Source: Gammaproteobacteria bacterium
Lineage (GTDB): Bacteria > Pseudomonadota > Gammaproteobacteria > Steroidobacterales > Steroidobacteraceae
Assembly: GCA_028293765.1 (NCBI GenBank)
Contig: JAQGOG010000182.1
Coordinates: 1 to 61,528 of the forward strand
Reading direction: 5' to 3'
Length of the DNA: 61,528 nt
Shown: piece by piece, positions 18,424 to 26,943 of the stretch
Layout: the number at the start of each line of letters is the position of its first letter
Numbering within the stretch: the first letter of the stretch is position 1
The notes under the pieces: model-generated
The model's input: the letters and a program-made list of their open reading frames with translations, nothing else
What the model was told of the DNA's origin: nothing
Databases searched by the model: none
Translations under genes and position numbers: made by a program

Positions 18424-19617
18424 TCAAGCCATCCGCTCGAGACCCGGCTCCAACGCAATCGCATCGAGGTGTGCAAGCGCCAGCAGCTTGTCGCAACCGT
18501 CCAATCTCACCCGCGCCGTCGCGACGCCACAGGCGGTAAACCATTCGGCCAGGTCCGGATCGGCAACCACAGGCGCCCCGTTTCGTATGACAGCGCGCAG
18601 ATCCCGCCGACCCGCCGCCAATAACTGTTGATAAGGGTCTCCGCCACGATCGCGCAGAACCAGCATGTCGGCGTGCTGCCCAACCTGAAGGTCGCCGACG
18701 AGAGGTGCATGGAGTACGCGGGATGCGTCGGTCGTCACTAACTGCAACAACTCACGCGGTGTCAGGTCGCTATGTGCCGCCGCCACACGCAGCTCGTCCA
18801 GCAAGTCGCGCGCGCCGCTCAACCGTGAATCACTGCCAAGCGCCAGGCGGCCCGCAGCGAACAGTCTGCGTGGGTCGAGCGACCTGTGCAGAATAGCGAG
18901 ATTGCTGCTCGGACACCAGATGACTGCCCCGCCGCGCTCAATGACCAGATCGATATCTGTCTGCGTCAGGCCGACACCATGAACCAGAACCGTGTTATCG
19001 GCCACACACCCCAATGCTTCCAGTGTCGACAGCTCAGACGCGGCGATGGCGTCGGTTCCCTCGGCGAGGTGGATGATCCACGGCCGGCCCCTGGGCGTCG
19101 CCTTGAAGCTCTCTACGACCGGCGGGCCGTATGGCGCTGTTTCCGACGCAGGGTCGGCTCGCAGTCCCAGTCCCAGCGAGTGACTCCACCCAAAGTCTCG
19201 CAACACCCTGACCGGGAATGTCGGACTATCGAGCGAGGGGTGCCAGGGATCGTGATGCACGACCGTGGTCGCACCACAGAGCAGATTCTTGAGACCACCC
19301 TGGAGATGGCGCAGCTCTTTTGCCACCGCAGTTGCCGCGGCCACTGCGGGCGCGGAGAAGTGTGCGTGAAAGGCGGCACTCCAGGCGTAGCTGTTCGGGA
19401 ACGGACCGCCGCGCGGCAGCGGAGGGATGCTGTTGAGGTGAAGGTGATCGTGAGCATTGATCAAGCCGGGAAAAATCAGGTGATTGCCGAGGTCGAGCTG
19501 CCATGCGTTCCCCGGAGGCCGCGTTCCCGAAATACGCCCGTCGCACAGGAACAGCGGCGAACGACGGATTTCGCCGGGTAGCACGAGCGTCGCTCGACGG
19601 ATGATCATGTTGCGCAT
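18424..19617 (-). CDS. Amidohydrolase family protein (cytosine deaminase/chlorohydrolase-like)
   Basis: Metal-dependent TIM-barrel amidohydrolase of 397 residues. The HxH metal site is His56 and His58 in NAHDHLHL, with later metal-site motifs VHHDPW, IHLAEG, VHGVG and the catalytic LGSDSRLSG. The pattern fits the aminohydrolase branch that deaminates or hydrolyses C-N or C-Cl bonds in ring compounds. The ATG at 19617 has GAGGT 4 nt upstream; longer in-frame starts lack a ribosome-binding site. First gene of the minus-strand operon that also encodes two methyltransferases and a flavin-reductase-like protein. Confidence 0.9.
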   Translation of the reverse strand: MRNMIIRRATLVLPGEIRRSPLFLCDGRISGTRPPGNAWQLDLGNHLIFPGLINAHDHLHLNSIPPLPRGGPFPNSYAWSAAFHAHFSAPAVAAATAVAKELRHLQGGLKNLLCGATTVVHHDPWHPSLDSPTFPVRVLRDFGWSHSLGLGLRADPASETAPYGPPVVESFKATPRGRPWIIHLAEGTDAIAASELSTLEALGCVADNTVLVHGVGLTQTDIDLVIERGGAVIWCPSSNLAILHRSLDPRRLFAAGRLALGSDSRLSGARDLLDELRVAAAHSDLTPRELLQLVTTDASRVLHAPLVGDLQVGQHADMLVLRDRGGDPYQQLLAAGRRDLRAVIRNGAPVVADPDLAEWFTACGVATARVRLDGCDKLLALAHLDAIALEPGLERMA

Positions 19618-19750
19618 GGTAACCTCGACAGTGCCGCAAGGTGTAGAACTGAGCTCGCGAAACACGTCCGGCTTGCGCCGGCCTACCGCCCCGACATCGA
19701 CAGGTTGCGAACGATCGCGGTGGTAGCGGGAATACCTGTCCGCCACAACC

Positions 19751-19900
19751 GTGTTCCTGACGAACTTGACCGCGTGGCGGGAAGGAGCGGATTACTTCCA
19801 GATCCCGGCAGCGCATGAGGCGATCGGGCACCTCTGCTTGCTCGCCATAGAGGAACGGTTGGCAGCGCCTGCGCATCGCGACCGGGAAATAGCCGCATGA
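19751..19900 (+). CDS. Small hypothetical ORF coupled to the acyltransferase gene
   Basis: A 49-residue open frame (GTG start proposed) ending with a TGA that overlaps the acyltransferase ATG as ATGA, the coupling arrangement seen throughout this locus. The frame is open from 19727. The product has a plausible composition, with an amphipathic helix around FQIPAAHEAIGHLCLLAIEE. There is no clear ribosome-binding site, and a TTG at 19766 is an alternative. It may instead be the 3' remnant of a longer lost gene. No family recognised. Confidence 0.35.
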   Translation: MFLTNLTAWREGADYFQIPAAHEAIGHLCLLAIEERLAAPAHRDREIAA

Positions 19901-21009
19901 GCCTCTTGTCCAACATGAAGGTAGGGGGTGAAAAATACCCGGCCTTGACCGGTGTGCGGGCCCTGGGAGCCACGGTTGTGTTCTTCGATCACTTCCCGTT
20001 GTGGCCGGACCAGCACCTCACGCTGAACGTGATGGCCTTCTTCTTCGCCTTGAGCGGCTTCCTGATCGTCCGTATCTACTATGAGCAGGCCGAGCTGCGG
20101 CGCCGGTGGCTGGCAAAGTATTTCGTGAACCGCCTGGCACGCATCTATCCGGTTTATTTCCTGCTGCTCAGTGTCGCGGTGTGTCTGCACCTTGATTTTC
20201 GGCCGTGGGTACTGCTCAAGAATTACAGCCTGACACATGCTCTCTTTCTCGGCACTCCCCTGCTCATACAGCCGAGCTGGACGTTGACGGTGGAGGAATG
20301 TTTCTATTTCCTGGCCCCGGCGTTCATGGTCCTCGCCAGACGCCGCAGCTTTGCGCTCGCGTTCGCGCTGGCAGGCCTGTTGCTGCCGACCGCGCTGATC
20401 ATCTCGAAGCTGGGCATCGGCTTTCTGCAGACACCGCTGTTCGTCCTGTCGACCACTTTCTTCGGCCATTGCGTCGAATTCTTCGCCGGTTTCTATCTGG
20501 CACTGGCCGTCATGAAGCTGGAAAGGAAAGGTCTCGTGCAGGTGTCCGGAAGCCGCTACACGCTCGGGGGTCTTGCCGGCGTGGTGCTGCTGGTCACCGC
20601 CATGCTGATCGTCTACCGGCATGTCCCGCTGAATCGGTCGGCCATCATCGCGATCAATAACTTCCTGATCCCGTGGCCCATCGTCCTGCTGTACTGGGGA
20701 CTGATTCGGGAAAACACCGTGCTGGCGCGCCTATTTTCGGGCCACGTCGCCGGGCTCCTGGGCAGGAGCTCCTATTCGTTCTATCTGCTGCACACGCTCA
20801 TCATCGACTACCTGGGCGTGCCGCTCCTGGTGCGCATGAACGGCTACCGGGCGTTGTGCGTGTTGCTCACGTTCGTCATTACCTGGCTGCTGTCGGTTGT
20901 ATTGTTCGTGTTCTATGAAGAGCCGGTGAATCTGTTCATACGCCGCAGATTCAAATCGAAAGACCGCTGGGTCGGTCTGCAGGCGACGCTTTTCCAGGTG
21001 AAACCGTAG
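19897..21009 (+). CDS. Acyltransferase family 3 membrane protein (OafA/YrhL-like)
   Basis: Integral membrane O-acyltransferase of 370 residues with about ten hydrophobic helices. The N-terminal signature GVRALGATVVFFDHF contains the conserved catalytic His (Arg-x10-His pattern), and YFVNRLARIYPVY is the next family motif. Members acetylate or acylate surface sugars, antibiotics or glycans using cytoplasmic acyl-CoA. The ATG is preceded by GGGAA. It sits beside the glycosyltransferase/exporter operon, so it may acylate the exported glycoside or glycan. Confidence 0.92.
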   Translation: MSLLSNMKVGGEKYPALTGVRALGATVVFFDHFPLWPDQHLTLNVMAFFFALSGFLIVRIYYEQAELRRRWLAKYFVNRLARIYPVYFLLLSVAVCLHLDFRPWVLLKNYSLTHALFLGTPLLIQPSWTLTVEECFYFLAPAFMVLARRRSFALAFALAGLLLPTALIISKLGIGFLQTPLFVLSTTFFGHCVEFFAGFYLALAVMKLERKGLVQVSGSRYTLGGLAGVVLLVTAMLIVYRHVPLNRSAIIAINNFLIPWPIVLLYWGLIRENTVLARLFSGHVAGLLGRSSYSFYLLHTLIIDYLGVPLLVRMNGYRALCVLLTFVITWLLSVVLFVFYEEPVNLFIRRRFKSKDRWVGLQATLFQVKP

Positions 21010-21038
21010 CGAACCTGCGATTCTCGCGCGGCGCCCCG

Positions 21039-21098
21039 TCGGCGCTTCCTCATCACCATCAGGAAGTGAGCGCCGGTGTCCCGCAGCAGGGGCCAGTA
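21039..21098 (-). pseudogene. Relic of a methyltransferase C-terminus
   Basis: On the minus strand this stretch reads WPLLRDTGAHFLMVMRKR, matching the C-terminus WPLVRGIGDHFLIVMKKR of the methyltransferase encoded at 28749-29462. Aligning 21043-21098 with 28753-28808, I count 42 of 56 identical bases. The stop codon (TGA, 28749-28751) is CGA here (21039-21041). Nothing upstream resembles the rest of a methyltransferase, so only a 3' fragment survives. Confidence 0.5.
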
Positions 21099-21226
21099 CG
21101 CTGCTTGCAACGATACCTCGATTGACTGGCTGAGGGCTCAGGGCAGATCATGGGAGCCTCAGGGCCGTACCGCTGCCGGCGTTATGGCTGACTCAAGTTT
21201 CTTGGGAAGGCGACTTCTTCCGCCAG

Positions 21227-21664
21227 ATGATGCTGAGCAAAACATACGGCGGCTGTCATTGCGGCAACATTCTCGTGGAGATCGAGTTCACGCGCGCGCC
21301 TGGCACTTACAATCCGCGAGCCTGTGACTGCGATTTTTGCCGCAAACACGGCGCTTCGTATGTGTCCGATCCGCAAGGGTCCCTGCTCGTTCGAATCGAG
21401 AACGAGCGCGATAGCGGGAAGTATCGCCAGGGAAGCGGGCAAGCCGAGTTGCTCGTTTGCAGGAATTGCGGGGTACTGGTCGGCGCTTTCTACTCGAGCG
21501 ACGGACGCCTTTACGCCGCTGTAAACGCAAAGATCATGGACGGTCAAGTGAGTTTCGGAGCGGAACAATCCGTCTCGCCGAAGCAGCTGACCGACGGCGA
21601 GAAGGTGGGACGCTGGCAGGACATCTGGTTTTCCAAGGTCAGTCTCGTTCACGATGACGTATAG
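21227..21664 (+). CDS. GFA (CENP-V) family zinc-binding protein
   Basis: Protein of 145 residues of the glutathione-dependent formaldehyde-activating enzyme-like (GFA/CENP-V) family. Zinc ligands are in place: GGCHCG near the start, ACDCDFCRKHG in the middle and VCRNCG near residue 80. Few members have been shown to use formaldehyde; many have unknown substrates. The glutathione-independent formaldehyde dehydrogenase gene 4 kb away may or may not be functionally linked. Two adjacent ATGs (21227, 21230) are possible starts, neither with a strong ribosome-binding site. Confidence 0.9.
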   Translation: MMLSKTYGGCHCGNILVEIEFTRAPGTYNPRACDCDFCRKHGASYVSDPQGSLLVRIENERDSGKYRQGSGQAELLVCRNCGVLVGAFYSSDGRLYAAVNAKIMDGQVSFGAEQSVSPKQLTDGEKVGRWQDIWFSKVSLVHDDV

Positions 21665-21792
21665 GTCGGTGGCGGCTTCGGATCGGACCGCGACGCAACC
21701 GTATCCACGACGCCGCCCGGACTCGGTGCTCGGCGCTTCGGGTGCCCGGCGCCCTCGTGTCACAGATCGGCTGGCTATCCGGTCTTACAGAC

Positions 21793-22407
21793 ATGAAACT
21801 GTTTGTGCTTGGCGCCACCGGAAGAACGGGCATGGAGATCGTCGACCTGGCGCTGGCGCGGGGCCATCAGGTCACCGCGTTCGTCCGGTCGCCTCGAGAG
21901 CTCAGGCCTTCCGCTTCCCTCACAATAGTGCGCGGCGATCCGCGACGTCGAGAGATGATCTCGGCTGCGCTGCCCGGCCACGACGCGGTGCTGTCAGCGA
22001 TCGGGGCGCCTCCGCGGGACGCGCTGCGCCCGAATACGTTGCTCACCGATTGCGCGCGCGCAACCGTGGACGCAATGACGAGCAGCGGAATCGCTCGGCT
22101 GACAATCGTTTCTGCTGCCGTTCTCTTTCCAGAAGAAGGTCTTTTCTTCGCATTCTTTCGATGGCTTCTCAAGCATCACGCACGCGACCTGCGTGCAATG
22201 GAGAACATTGTGCAGGCGAGCGGTCTCGAATGGACGATTGCGCGGCCGCCTCGTTTGCGTAAATCGCCCGACGCGACTTTCCGCGCGCTTCACAACGCGC
22301 TGCCGCCGGGAAGCCGCGTGATGTCATTCCGATCCGTCGCTGCCTTTATGCTGGATGCGGTGGAGCATCGTTCGCACGTAACCGAAGTGGTTGGGCTGGC
22401 GCAATGA
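21793..22407 (+). CDS. NAD(P)-binding (NmrA/BVR-B-like) oxidoreductase
   Basis: Atypical short-chain dehydrogenase of 204 residues with the N-terminal Rossmann motif GATGRTG (7-13) and no classical YxxxK catalytic pair, as in NmrA-like and biliverdin-reductase-B-like proteins. Probably binds NADPH; the function may be regulatory or reductive. The ATG at 21793 begins the usual KLFVLGATG opening; the open frame extends upstream without a better start. It precedes a small membrane protein gene by 13 nt, so the two may be co-transcribed. Confidence 0.85.
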   Translation: MKLFVLGATGRTGMEIVDLALARGHQVTAFVRSPRELRPSASLTIVRGDPRRREMISAALPGHDAVLSAIGAPPRDALRPNTLLTDCARATVDAMTSSGIARLTIVSAAVLFPEEGLFFAFFRWLLKHHARDLRAMENIVQASGLEWTIARPPRLRKSPDATFRALHNALPPGSRVMSFRSVAAFMLDAVEHRSHVTEVVGLAQ

Positions 22408-22420
22408 TCGTGGAGGCCTT

Positions 22421-22852
22421 GTGACCAATTTCCATACTCCCGTGCTTGTGGTGCACGCCCTCGTCGCAGTCATGGGGCTCGGCTCGATTACTTCCGTCGC
22501 AATTGTGGCGGCAACGGCGCGAAGAGCCGGGCGTGGTTCGGCGGAAGTATTGCCGTCGCTCGGCCCTTTGCTACGCTACGCCGCAATCAGTCTCGCGGCG
22601 GTACTGACGACGGGCGTTCTCCTGGATGTAACCGCGAACGGCGCGTTTCGTGCGGCGTGGTGGTTGCGGGGGTCGGTGCTGCTGATTGTCGCGACTGGCC
22701 TTTTGCACGCGCAGGCGCGCCGGGCGGTTCGGTTGGGCCTTGCCGAACAAGCTGACAGCGACCTCGTCCTGCGGCGGGTCGAGTGGATCGGGTATGGAAT
22801 GTGCGCCCTCATAGGCGTGATCGTCGTACTCATGGTGGTAAAACCGTACTGA
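22421..22852 (+). CDS. Four-helix integral membrane protein of unknown function
   Basis: Small membrane protein of 143 residues with about four hydrophobic helices (approximately 9-27, 50-68, 72-92 and 120-140), resembling DUF2269/DUF2214-type proteins by layout only. The GTG at 22421 has GGAGG 5 nt upstream. It lies 13 nt after the NmrA-like gene and probably shares its transcript. Confidence 0.75.
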   Translation: MTNFHTPVLVVHALVAVMGLGSITSVAIVAATARRAGRGSAEVLPSLGPLLRYAAISLAAVLTTGVLLDVTANGAFRAAWWLRGSVLLIVATGLLHAQARRAVRLGLAEQADSDLVLRRVEWIGYGMCALIGVIVVLMVVKPY

Positions 22853-22949
22853 TGACGCGCTCGACCGCCAATCCATACTTACATTCCGAGCTGTACACAT
22901 CGCTCGTCCCCGGCGGTGCCGTCTGAGTGCCAGCGCTTCTGTTTCGTCG

Positions 22950-23378
22950 CTAGCGCTGGAGTATGACCTTCGAAGTTTCGAAATCAACCGGTGCCGAGGT
23001 GTGCTCGTGGATTACTTTCCATGAGCCGTGCAGACGTTTGAGCGCCCATGTCAGCCGGTTGCGCATGGCGCGCAATTCCTTGCCCTCCGCGGATACATTT
23101 TTGTAGGTGACAAATGCGTGGGCTGCCGCAACATCCTGCGAGACCAGCGTTTGCACATCGTCAAAGGCGACGATGACCCGCTCGGTTCCCAACGCCCCAA
23201 ACCAATCGGCCACCATCCCGCGCCACTCTGCGACTCCTTCGTATGACCATTTGCCCCACATGTCGAAGACGCGCACATCCTGGTCATACAAGACGATGAA
23301 GGCGTCGACGTCCTTTGCGTGGACGGCGGCTCTGTAGTCATCCAAGAGGGCGAGGATCGGCTTTTCAGGTTGGCTCAC
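22950..23378 (-). CDS. NTF2-like / SnoaL-type nuclear transport factor 2 fold protein
   Basis: Single-domain protein of 142 residues with the NTF2-like pattern: an N-terminal helix (LLDDYRAAVHAKDVDAF), then VLYDQDVRVFDMWGKW, and a final strand WKVIHEHTS. Such proteins (DUF4440/SnoaL_3) are small-molecule binders, isomerases or hydrolases of unknown substrate. The GTG start follows GGGAG with 7-nt spacing. Monocistronic by spacing. Confidence 0.85.
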   Translation of the reverse strand: MSQPEKPILALLDDYRAAVHAKDVDAFIVLYDQDVRVFDMWGKWSYEGVAEWRGMVADWFGALGTERVIVAFDDVQTLVSQDVAAAHAFVTYKNVSAEGKELRAMRNRLTWALKRLHGSWKVIHEHTSAPVDFETSKVILQR

Positions 23379-23539
23379 TCATCATCTCCCACATCAACGT
23401 ATTGCTCGACAAATTTGCTGCAGGGTAAGGCGCGTCGGCAGGCTCAGAGTCTATTCTCTTCAGCTGCAGACTGGCGGACCAACAAGAGTAGCCGGGCGCG
23501 CGGCCCGGCTTCCTTAGATCGTGGCATCGATCCGTTGCG

Positions 23540-23983
23540 CTACTTGAGGTCGAGCACCTGCATCGTCGAGGAACCAAGGACCCGCCTGATCGTGCTGCGG
23601 GCGGCTTCCGACTGGTTCGCCGCAGCCACGGAACCTTCGACCTGCTTGGCGATCGCGTCGCCCTTTGCGATCGCTCCATCCAGGGCGGCCCAGTTTTTGT
23701 AGGTGATCACCAGATACACGTCCGGGTCATCCGGCCTGCGCGCCTCGACCGTAAGCACCTGGTAGCTGACGATATAGCCGGCTTTCTTAGCGGCCTCCTG
23801 CTCTTGTTTCCAGGTAGTACTCAGCCACTTCATGTAGTCGTCGAACTTGCCGTCTACCGTTCGGATGCTGGCCACGTTGACTACAGGCCCTTCGGCGTAG
23901 GGATGGTCATCGGCGAGCGCGGCAACACTCGTGCACGCGAGACAGGCGAACGCCGCAACGGCGACAAAACGCTGCTTGCTCAT
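23540..23983 (-). CDS. Secreted small protein, dimeric alpha/beta-barrel-like
   Basis: Precursor of 147 residues with a Sec signal peptide (MSKQRFVAVAAFACLACTSVAALA, cleavage probably after ALA near residue 24; the cited string spans the signal only in part). The mature part resembles NIPSNAP or antibiotic-monooxygenase-like ferredoxin-fold dimers: DGKFDDYMKWLSTTWKQEQE, then a strand with YLVITYKNW. The ATG at 23983 follows GAGGAGA with 7-nt spacing. Likely periplasmic; function unknown. Confidence 0.8.
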   Translation of the reverse strand: MSKQRFVAVAAFACLACTSVAALADDHPYAEGPVVNVASIRTVDGKFDDYMKWLSTTWKQEQEAAKKAGYIVSYQVLTVEARRPDDPDVYLVITYKNWAALDGAIAKGDAIAKQVEGSVAAANQSEAARSTIRRVLGSSTMQVLDLK

Positions 23984-24497
23984 GATGGAATCTCCTCGAG
24001 TTATAGGTTTCAGTTGTGAGGAATACGTGCGAGTCAGTTCCCGTCCCGCGCACGCTGGCTTCCAGCCAAACACACATGCATATCCTACGCGCTTTTTTTC
24101 AACTGACCGCGCGAAGACCCCGCGCATCGCCGGAGGGGGCATTCTGAGATATGCTGACACCATTCGTTACCGCGCCAGGCTCTTGCGAGTCGGTGAGAGC
24201 TCAGTTGACTATCGCCTGCCCTGACCGGGCCGGACCCGAGGAAGTGCCGGCGGCGGACTGCAGTGATCGCGGACTCGATGCGCGGACAACTCCTCTGACG
24301 GCGGTCCGCAACCCGCCGCCCGGTGCGCATATCCCAATGGGAGAAGGGTTAGCAGCCATGCGCCTTCGATAACCCATTGACCTCTCTATGAGGACGCCGC
24401 CGCCACGGCGAACGAAGCGCGTCCAGCCCGCCTGAGCTCACAGGCACAAGTTGGCGTATAAATGTGCTTTGCGTCATACCAAGATCGGATGCGAGCT
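23984..24497. other. Intergenic region between secreted protein and aldo/keto reductase genes
   Basis: About 510 bp with no convincing gene. A run of seven T's at 24091-24097 is not preceded by a stem, so I do not call a terminator. It probably holds the two divergent promoters. Confidence 0.4.
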
Positions 24498-25451
24498 ATG
24501 AGCAATCGTTTCCACTTTCGCGTGTCGAGACGGGATGCCCTGTCCTTTGGCTTGGCAGCGGGGGCGGGCACGGCTCTCTCCATGCGGCGTCCGGTTTGGG
24601 CGGCGACGACTGCACCGACGCAGCTCCCGCTGATCACGAAGGCGATCCCCGCTACGGGGGAGAAATTGCCAGCGGTCGGCCTGGGCACGGATCAGTTCCG
24701 CACCAGCGAACGTGACGCCATTCAGGCTGAGATCCAGCGCCTCCAGCAGTTGGGCGGAACTGTTATCGACACTGCTGCTGCCTACGGCGATAGCGAGTCG
24801 CTCATCGGTGATGCGCTCGCGGCGCTCAATATCCGCGACCGCATGTTCATCGCCACAAAGTTGGCTGCCAACGAGGCGGGTCCTTCCGGGCGCGGCGGGA
24901 AGGAGAGTTTCGACCGCTCACTGGCGCGTCTCAAGACTCAAACTATAGACCTATTACAGGTCCACAATCTCGAGGGCGTGGAAGTCCTGATGCCCCTGTT
25001 GCAGCAATGGAAACAGGCGGGAAAGATCCGCTACATCGGCATCACGACATCGCGTGTGGGACAGCACAACCATATGGTCGAGTACATGCGCGAGTATCCG
25101 CTGGATTTCGTGCAGGTTGATTACTCTCTTGCGAATCGTGACGCGGCGATGAACGTGCTGCCGCTTGCGAGCGAGCGCCGCGTGGCCGTACTGGCCAATG
25201 TTCCGTTCGGCTTCGGCTCAGTGCTCCGCCAGGCGCAAACCCGACAGCTCCCCGACTGGGCCGCGGATATCGACGTGACGAGTTGGGGCCAGTTTCTCCT
25301 CAAGTACGTGATCTCGCACCCGGCCGTTACCTGTGCCATACCTGGCTCCACGAAGGTGGCGCATCTCGAGGACAACCAGCACGCGGCGCGCGGCCGGTTA
25401 CCGGATGAGTCGATGCGTCGAAAAATGGAGCAGTTCTGGGATGCGGGCTGA
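24498..25451 (+). CDS. Aldo/keto reductase with Tat signal
   Basis: Aldo/keto reductase domain protein of 317 residues. The N-terminus carries a twin-arginine signal (SRRDALSFG at 10-18, then a hydrophobic stretch and an AWAA-like site near 36), so the folded enzyme is probably exported to the periplasm. The barrel shows VIDTAAAYGDSE with the catalytic Asp and Tyr, a Lys in IATKL, and the His in LLQVHNLEG. The NADPH-binding end is conserved (AIPGSTKVAHLEDN). Other possible ATGs are 24489 and 24462; the Tat motif position favours 24498 or 24489. It converges on the formaldehyde dehydrogenase gene. Confidence 0.9.
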   Translation: MSNRFHFRVSRRDALSFGLAAGAGTALSMRRPVWAATTAPTQLPLITKAIPATGEKLPAVGLGTDQFRTSERDAIQAEIQRLQQLGGTVIDTAAAYGDSESLIGDALAALNIRDRMFIATKLAANEAGPSGRGGKESFDRSLARLKTQTIDLLQVHNLEGVEVLMPLLQQWKQAGKIRYIGITTSRVGQHNHMVEYMREYPLDFVQVDYSLANRDAAMNVLPLASERRVAVLANVPFGFGSVLRQAQTRQLPDWAADIDVTSWGQFLLKYVISHPAVTCAIPGSTKVAHLEDNQHAARGRLPDESMRRKMEQFWDAG

Positions 25452-25511
25452 CGTCGGGCTCGGCCTGTTCGCAGCAGCAGGGGTATCAGCAGGAAATCCC
25501 CGCACGATCGC

Positions 25512-25528
25512 GCCCGCCAGAGGCGGGC
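25512..25528. other. Short GC hairpin between convergent genes
   Basis: gcccgcc (25512-25518), loop aga, ggcgggc (25522-25528): a perfect 7-bp stem in the 120-bp gap between the aldo/keto reductase and formaldehyde dehydrogenase genes. No T-tract follows on either strand, so it is at best a weak or factor-assisted terminator. Confidence 0.4.
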
Positions 25529-25571
25529 TGCGAAGGGCGAGGCAGTGATTAAATGCGATTCACCTGGCCAT

Positions 25572-26789
25572 CTAGGCTGACATCGCGAGCTTGGTCATAT
25601 TGTGCGGGTCGATCACATATTTTTTGGGAGACCCGTCATGGAAGGTCTTGTAGGCCGCCACTGCACTGTCGAGGCCGATGACCTCGGTGTTCAGGAGCGG
25701 AGTGAGGTAAGGCATCCGATCCCACAGAATCGCCATCATCAAGTCGCGGTTGTAGTGCATCACTGGACATTGGCCGGCGGTGAAGGAGGGGGATTTGACC
25801 CACGCCTTGGGGAACCCCGTGGCCAACTTGCCCTGTTTGTTGAGGTCGTCGGGCGCTCCCGGGTCCTGATCGGTGTAGACGCCGGGGATGCCGATTGCGC
25901 CGGAGGGTTTGATCACTTCCATCAGCAGGTTGATGACGGCTTCTTCCTCGTTCCTGGTGCGCCCTTTCGGTCCATAGCCGTGGCACTCGAGGCCCACGCA
26001 ATCGATCGCAGCATCGACCCAGCGCTCACCCGTGCCAAGAATCTTCTCAATCTGATCGGGTACGGGTGTGGCGCTCGACGTGTCCACCACCTGATATCCG
26101 CTCTCCGTCACGAGATCGAGCCGCGCCTCGTTCTCGTCGCCGACAATAATGCAGGAGGCGCCCAGAAGATGGGCGCTCGCAGCCGCGCAGCGGCCCACAG
26201 GCCCGGCCCCGGCGATGTAGACGGTCGACCCCGTCCCGACCCGTGCCTCCATGCAACCGTGGTAGCCGGTCGGCAGAATGTCGGAAAGCAGGGTCAGATC
26301 TCGAATCTTCTCCATCGCCTGATCTTTGTCTGGAAATTTCAGGAGCTGAAAGTCAGCCCAGGGCACGAGCATGTATTCAGCCTGGCCGCCTTGCCAGCCA
26401 CCGAGATTGAAGCCGTAGGCGCCGCAATATCCCAGCTCTTCGTTGGCATTCAGACAGACATCGGTGTGGCGCTCCTTGCAGTTACGGCAAGTGCCACACG
26501 CCACGTTGAAGGGCACCGAGCAGATATCCCCTTGCTTGATCCGCTCGACATGTGAGCCGACCTCGATGACTTCGCCGGTGTTCTCATGGCCCATCTGCAT
26601 TCCTGCGGGCGCCGCGAAACGGCCGTTATAGATGTGCAGGTCGCTGCCGCAGATGTTCGTCGTAACGAGCTTGAGAATGGCGGCGTGTTCGATTGTCCTG
26701 CCTTTCGGGTCCTGGAGCTTGGGATAGCCCTTGTTCTGGATCTCCATCTTCCCAGGTCCCATGAACGTGACTGCGCGATTGCTAGCCAT
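25572..26789 (-). CDS. fdhA: Zinc-dependent, glutathione-independent formaldehyde dehydrogenase
   Basis: Medium-chain zinc alcohol dehydrogenase of 405 residues, closely following the Pseudomonas putida FdhA type, which oxidises formaldehyde with tightly bound NAD and no glutathione. Catalytic zinc ligands include Cys47 in NICGSD and His68-Glu69 in GHEN. The structural zinc site is Cys98, Cys101, Cys104 and Cys112. The NAD fold has AGAGPVGRCAA, and the family's long insertion (YGPKGRTRNEE) is present. The ATG at 26789 has AGAGGA 8 nt upstream; a longer frame from 26831 is less likely. Probably monocistronic, with an FNR-like box about 155 bp upstream. Confidence 0.93.
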   Translation of the reverse strand: MASNRAVTFMGPGKMEIQNKGYPKLQDPKGRTIEHAAILKLVTTNICGSDLHIYNGRFAAPAGMQMGHENTGEVIEVGSHVERIKQGDICSVPFNVACGTCRNCKERHTDVCLNANEELGYCGAYGFNLGGWQGGQAEYMLVPWADFQLLKFPDKDQAMEKIRDLTLLSDILPTGYHGCMEARVGTGSTVYIAGAGPVGRCAAASAHLLGASCIIVGDENEARLDLVTESGYQVVDTSSATPVPDQIEKILGTGERWVDAAIDCVGLECHGYGPKGRTRNEEEAVINLLMEVIKPSGAIGIPGVYTDQDPGAPDDLNKQGKLATGFPKAWVKSPSFTAGQCPVMHYNRDLMMAILWDRMPYLTPLLNTEVIGLDSAVAAYKTFHDGSPKKYVIDPHNMTKLAMSA

Positions 26790-26943
26790 TGACGTGTCCT
26801 CTTCTTCAGTTGGAAGCGGCTTCCGAGGCACCCTGAAGTGCGCCGGAGTCGAGAATTCGTTGCCGGTCCCGAGCGCTCCAGAACCCTGGAGCTCTCGAGG
26901 ACATCCGGTGTGTCATTTTTAATCGGGGCGGGTGGGCGCGGCC

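Noticed and set aside
19792..20622. 276-codon minus-strand frame opposite the acyltransferase gene
   Set aside because: Highly charged Gln/Glu/His/Arg composition typical of an antisense shadow of a membrane protein.
24091..24097. Run of seven T's considered as a terminator
   Set aside because: No stem precedes it on either strand.
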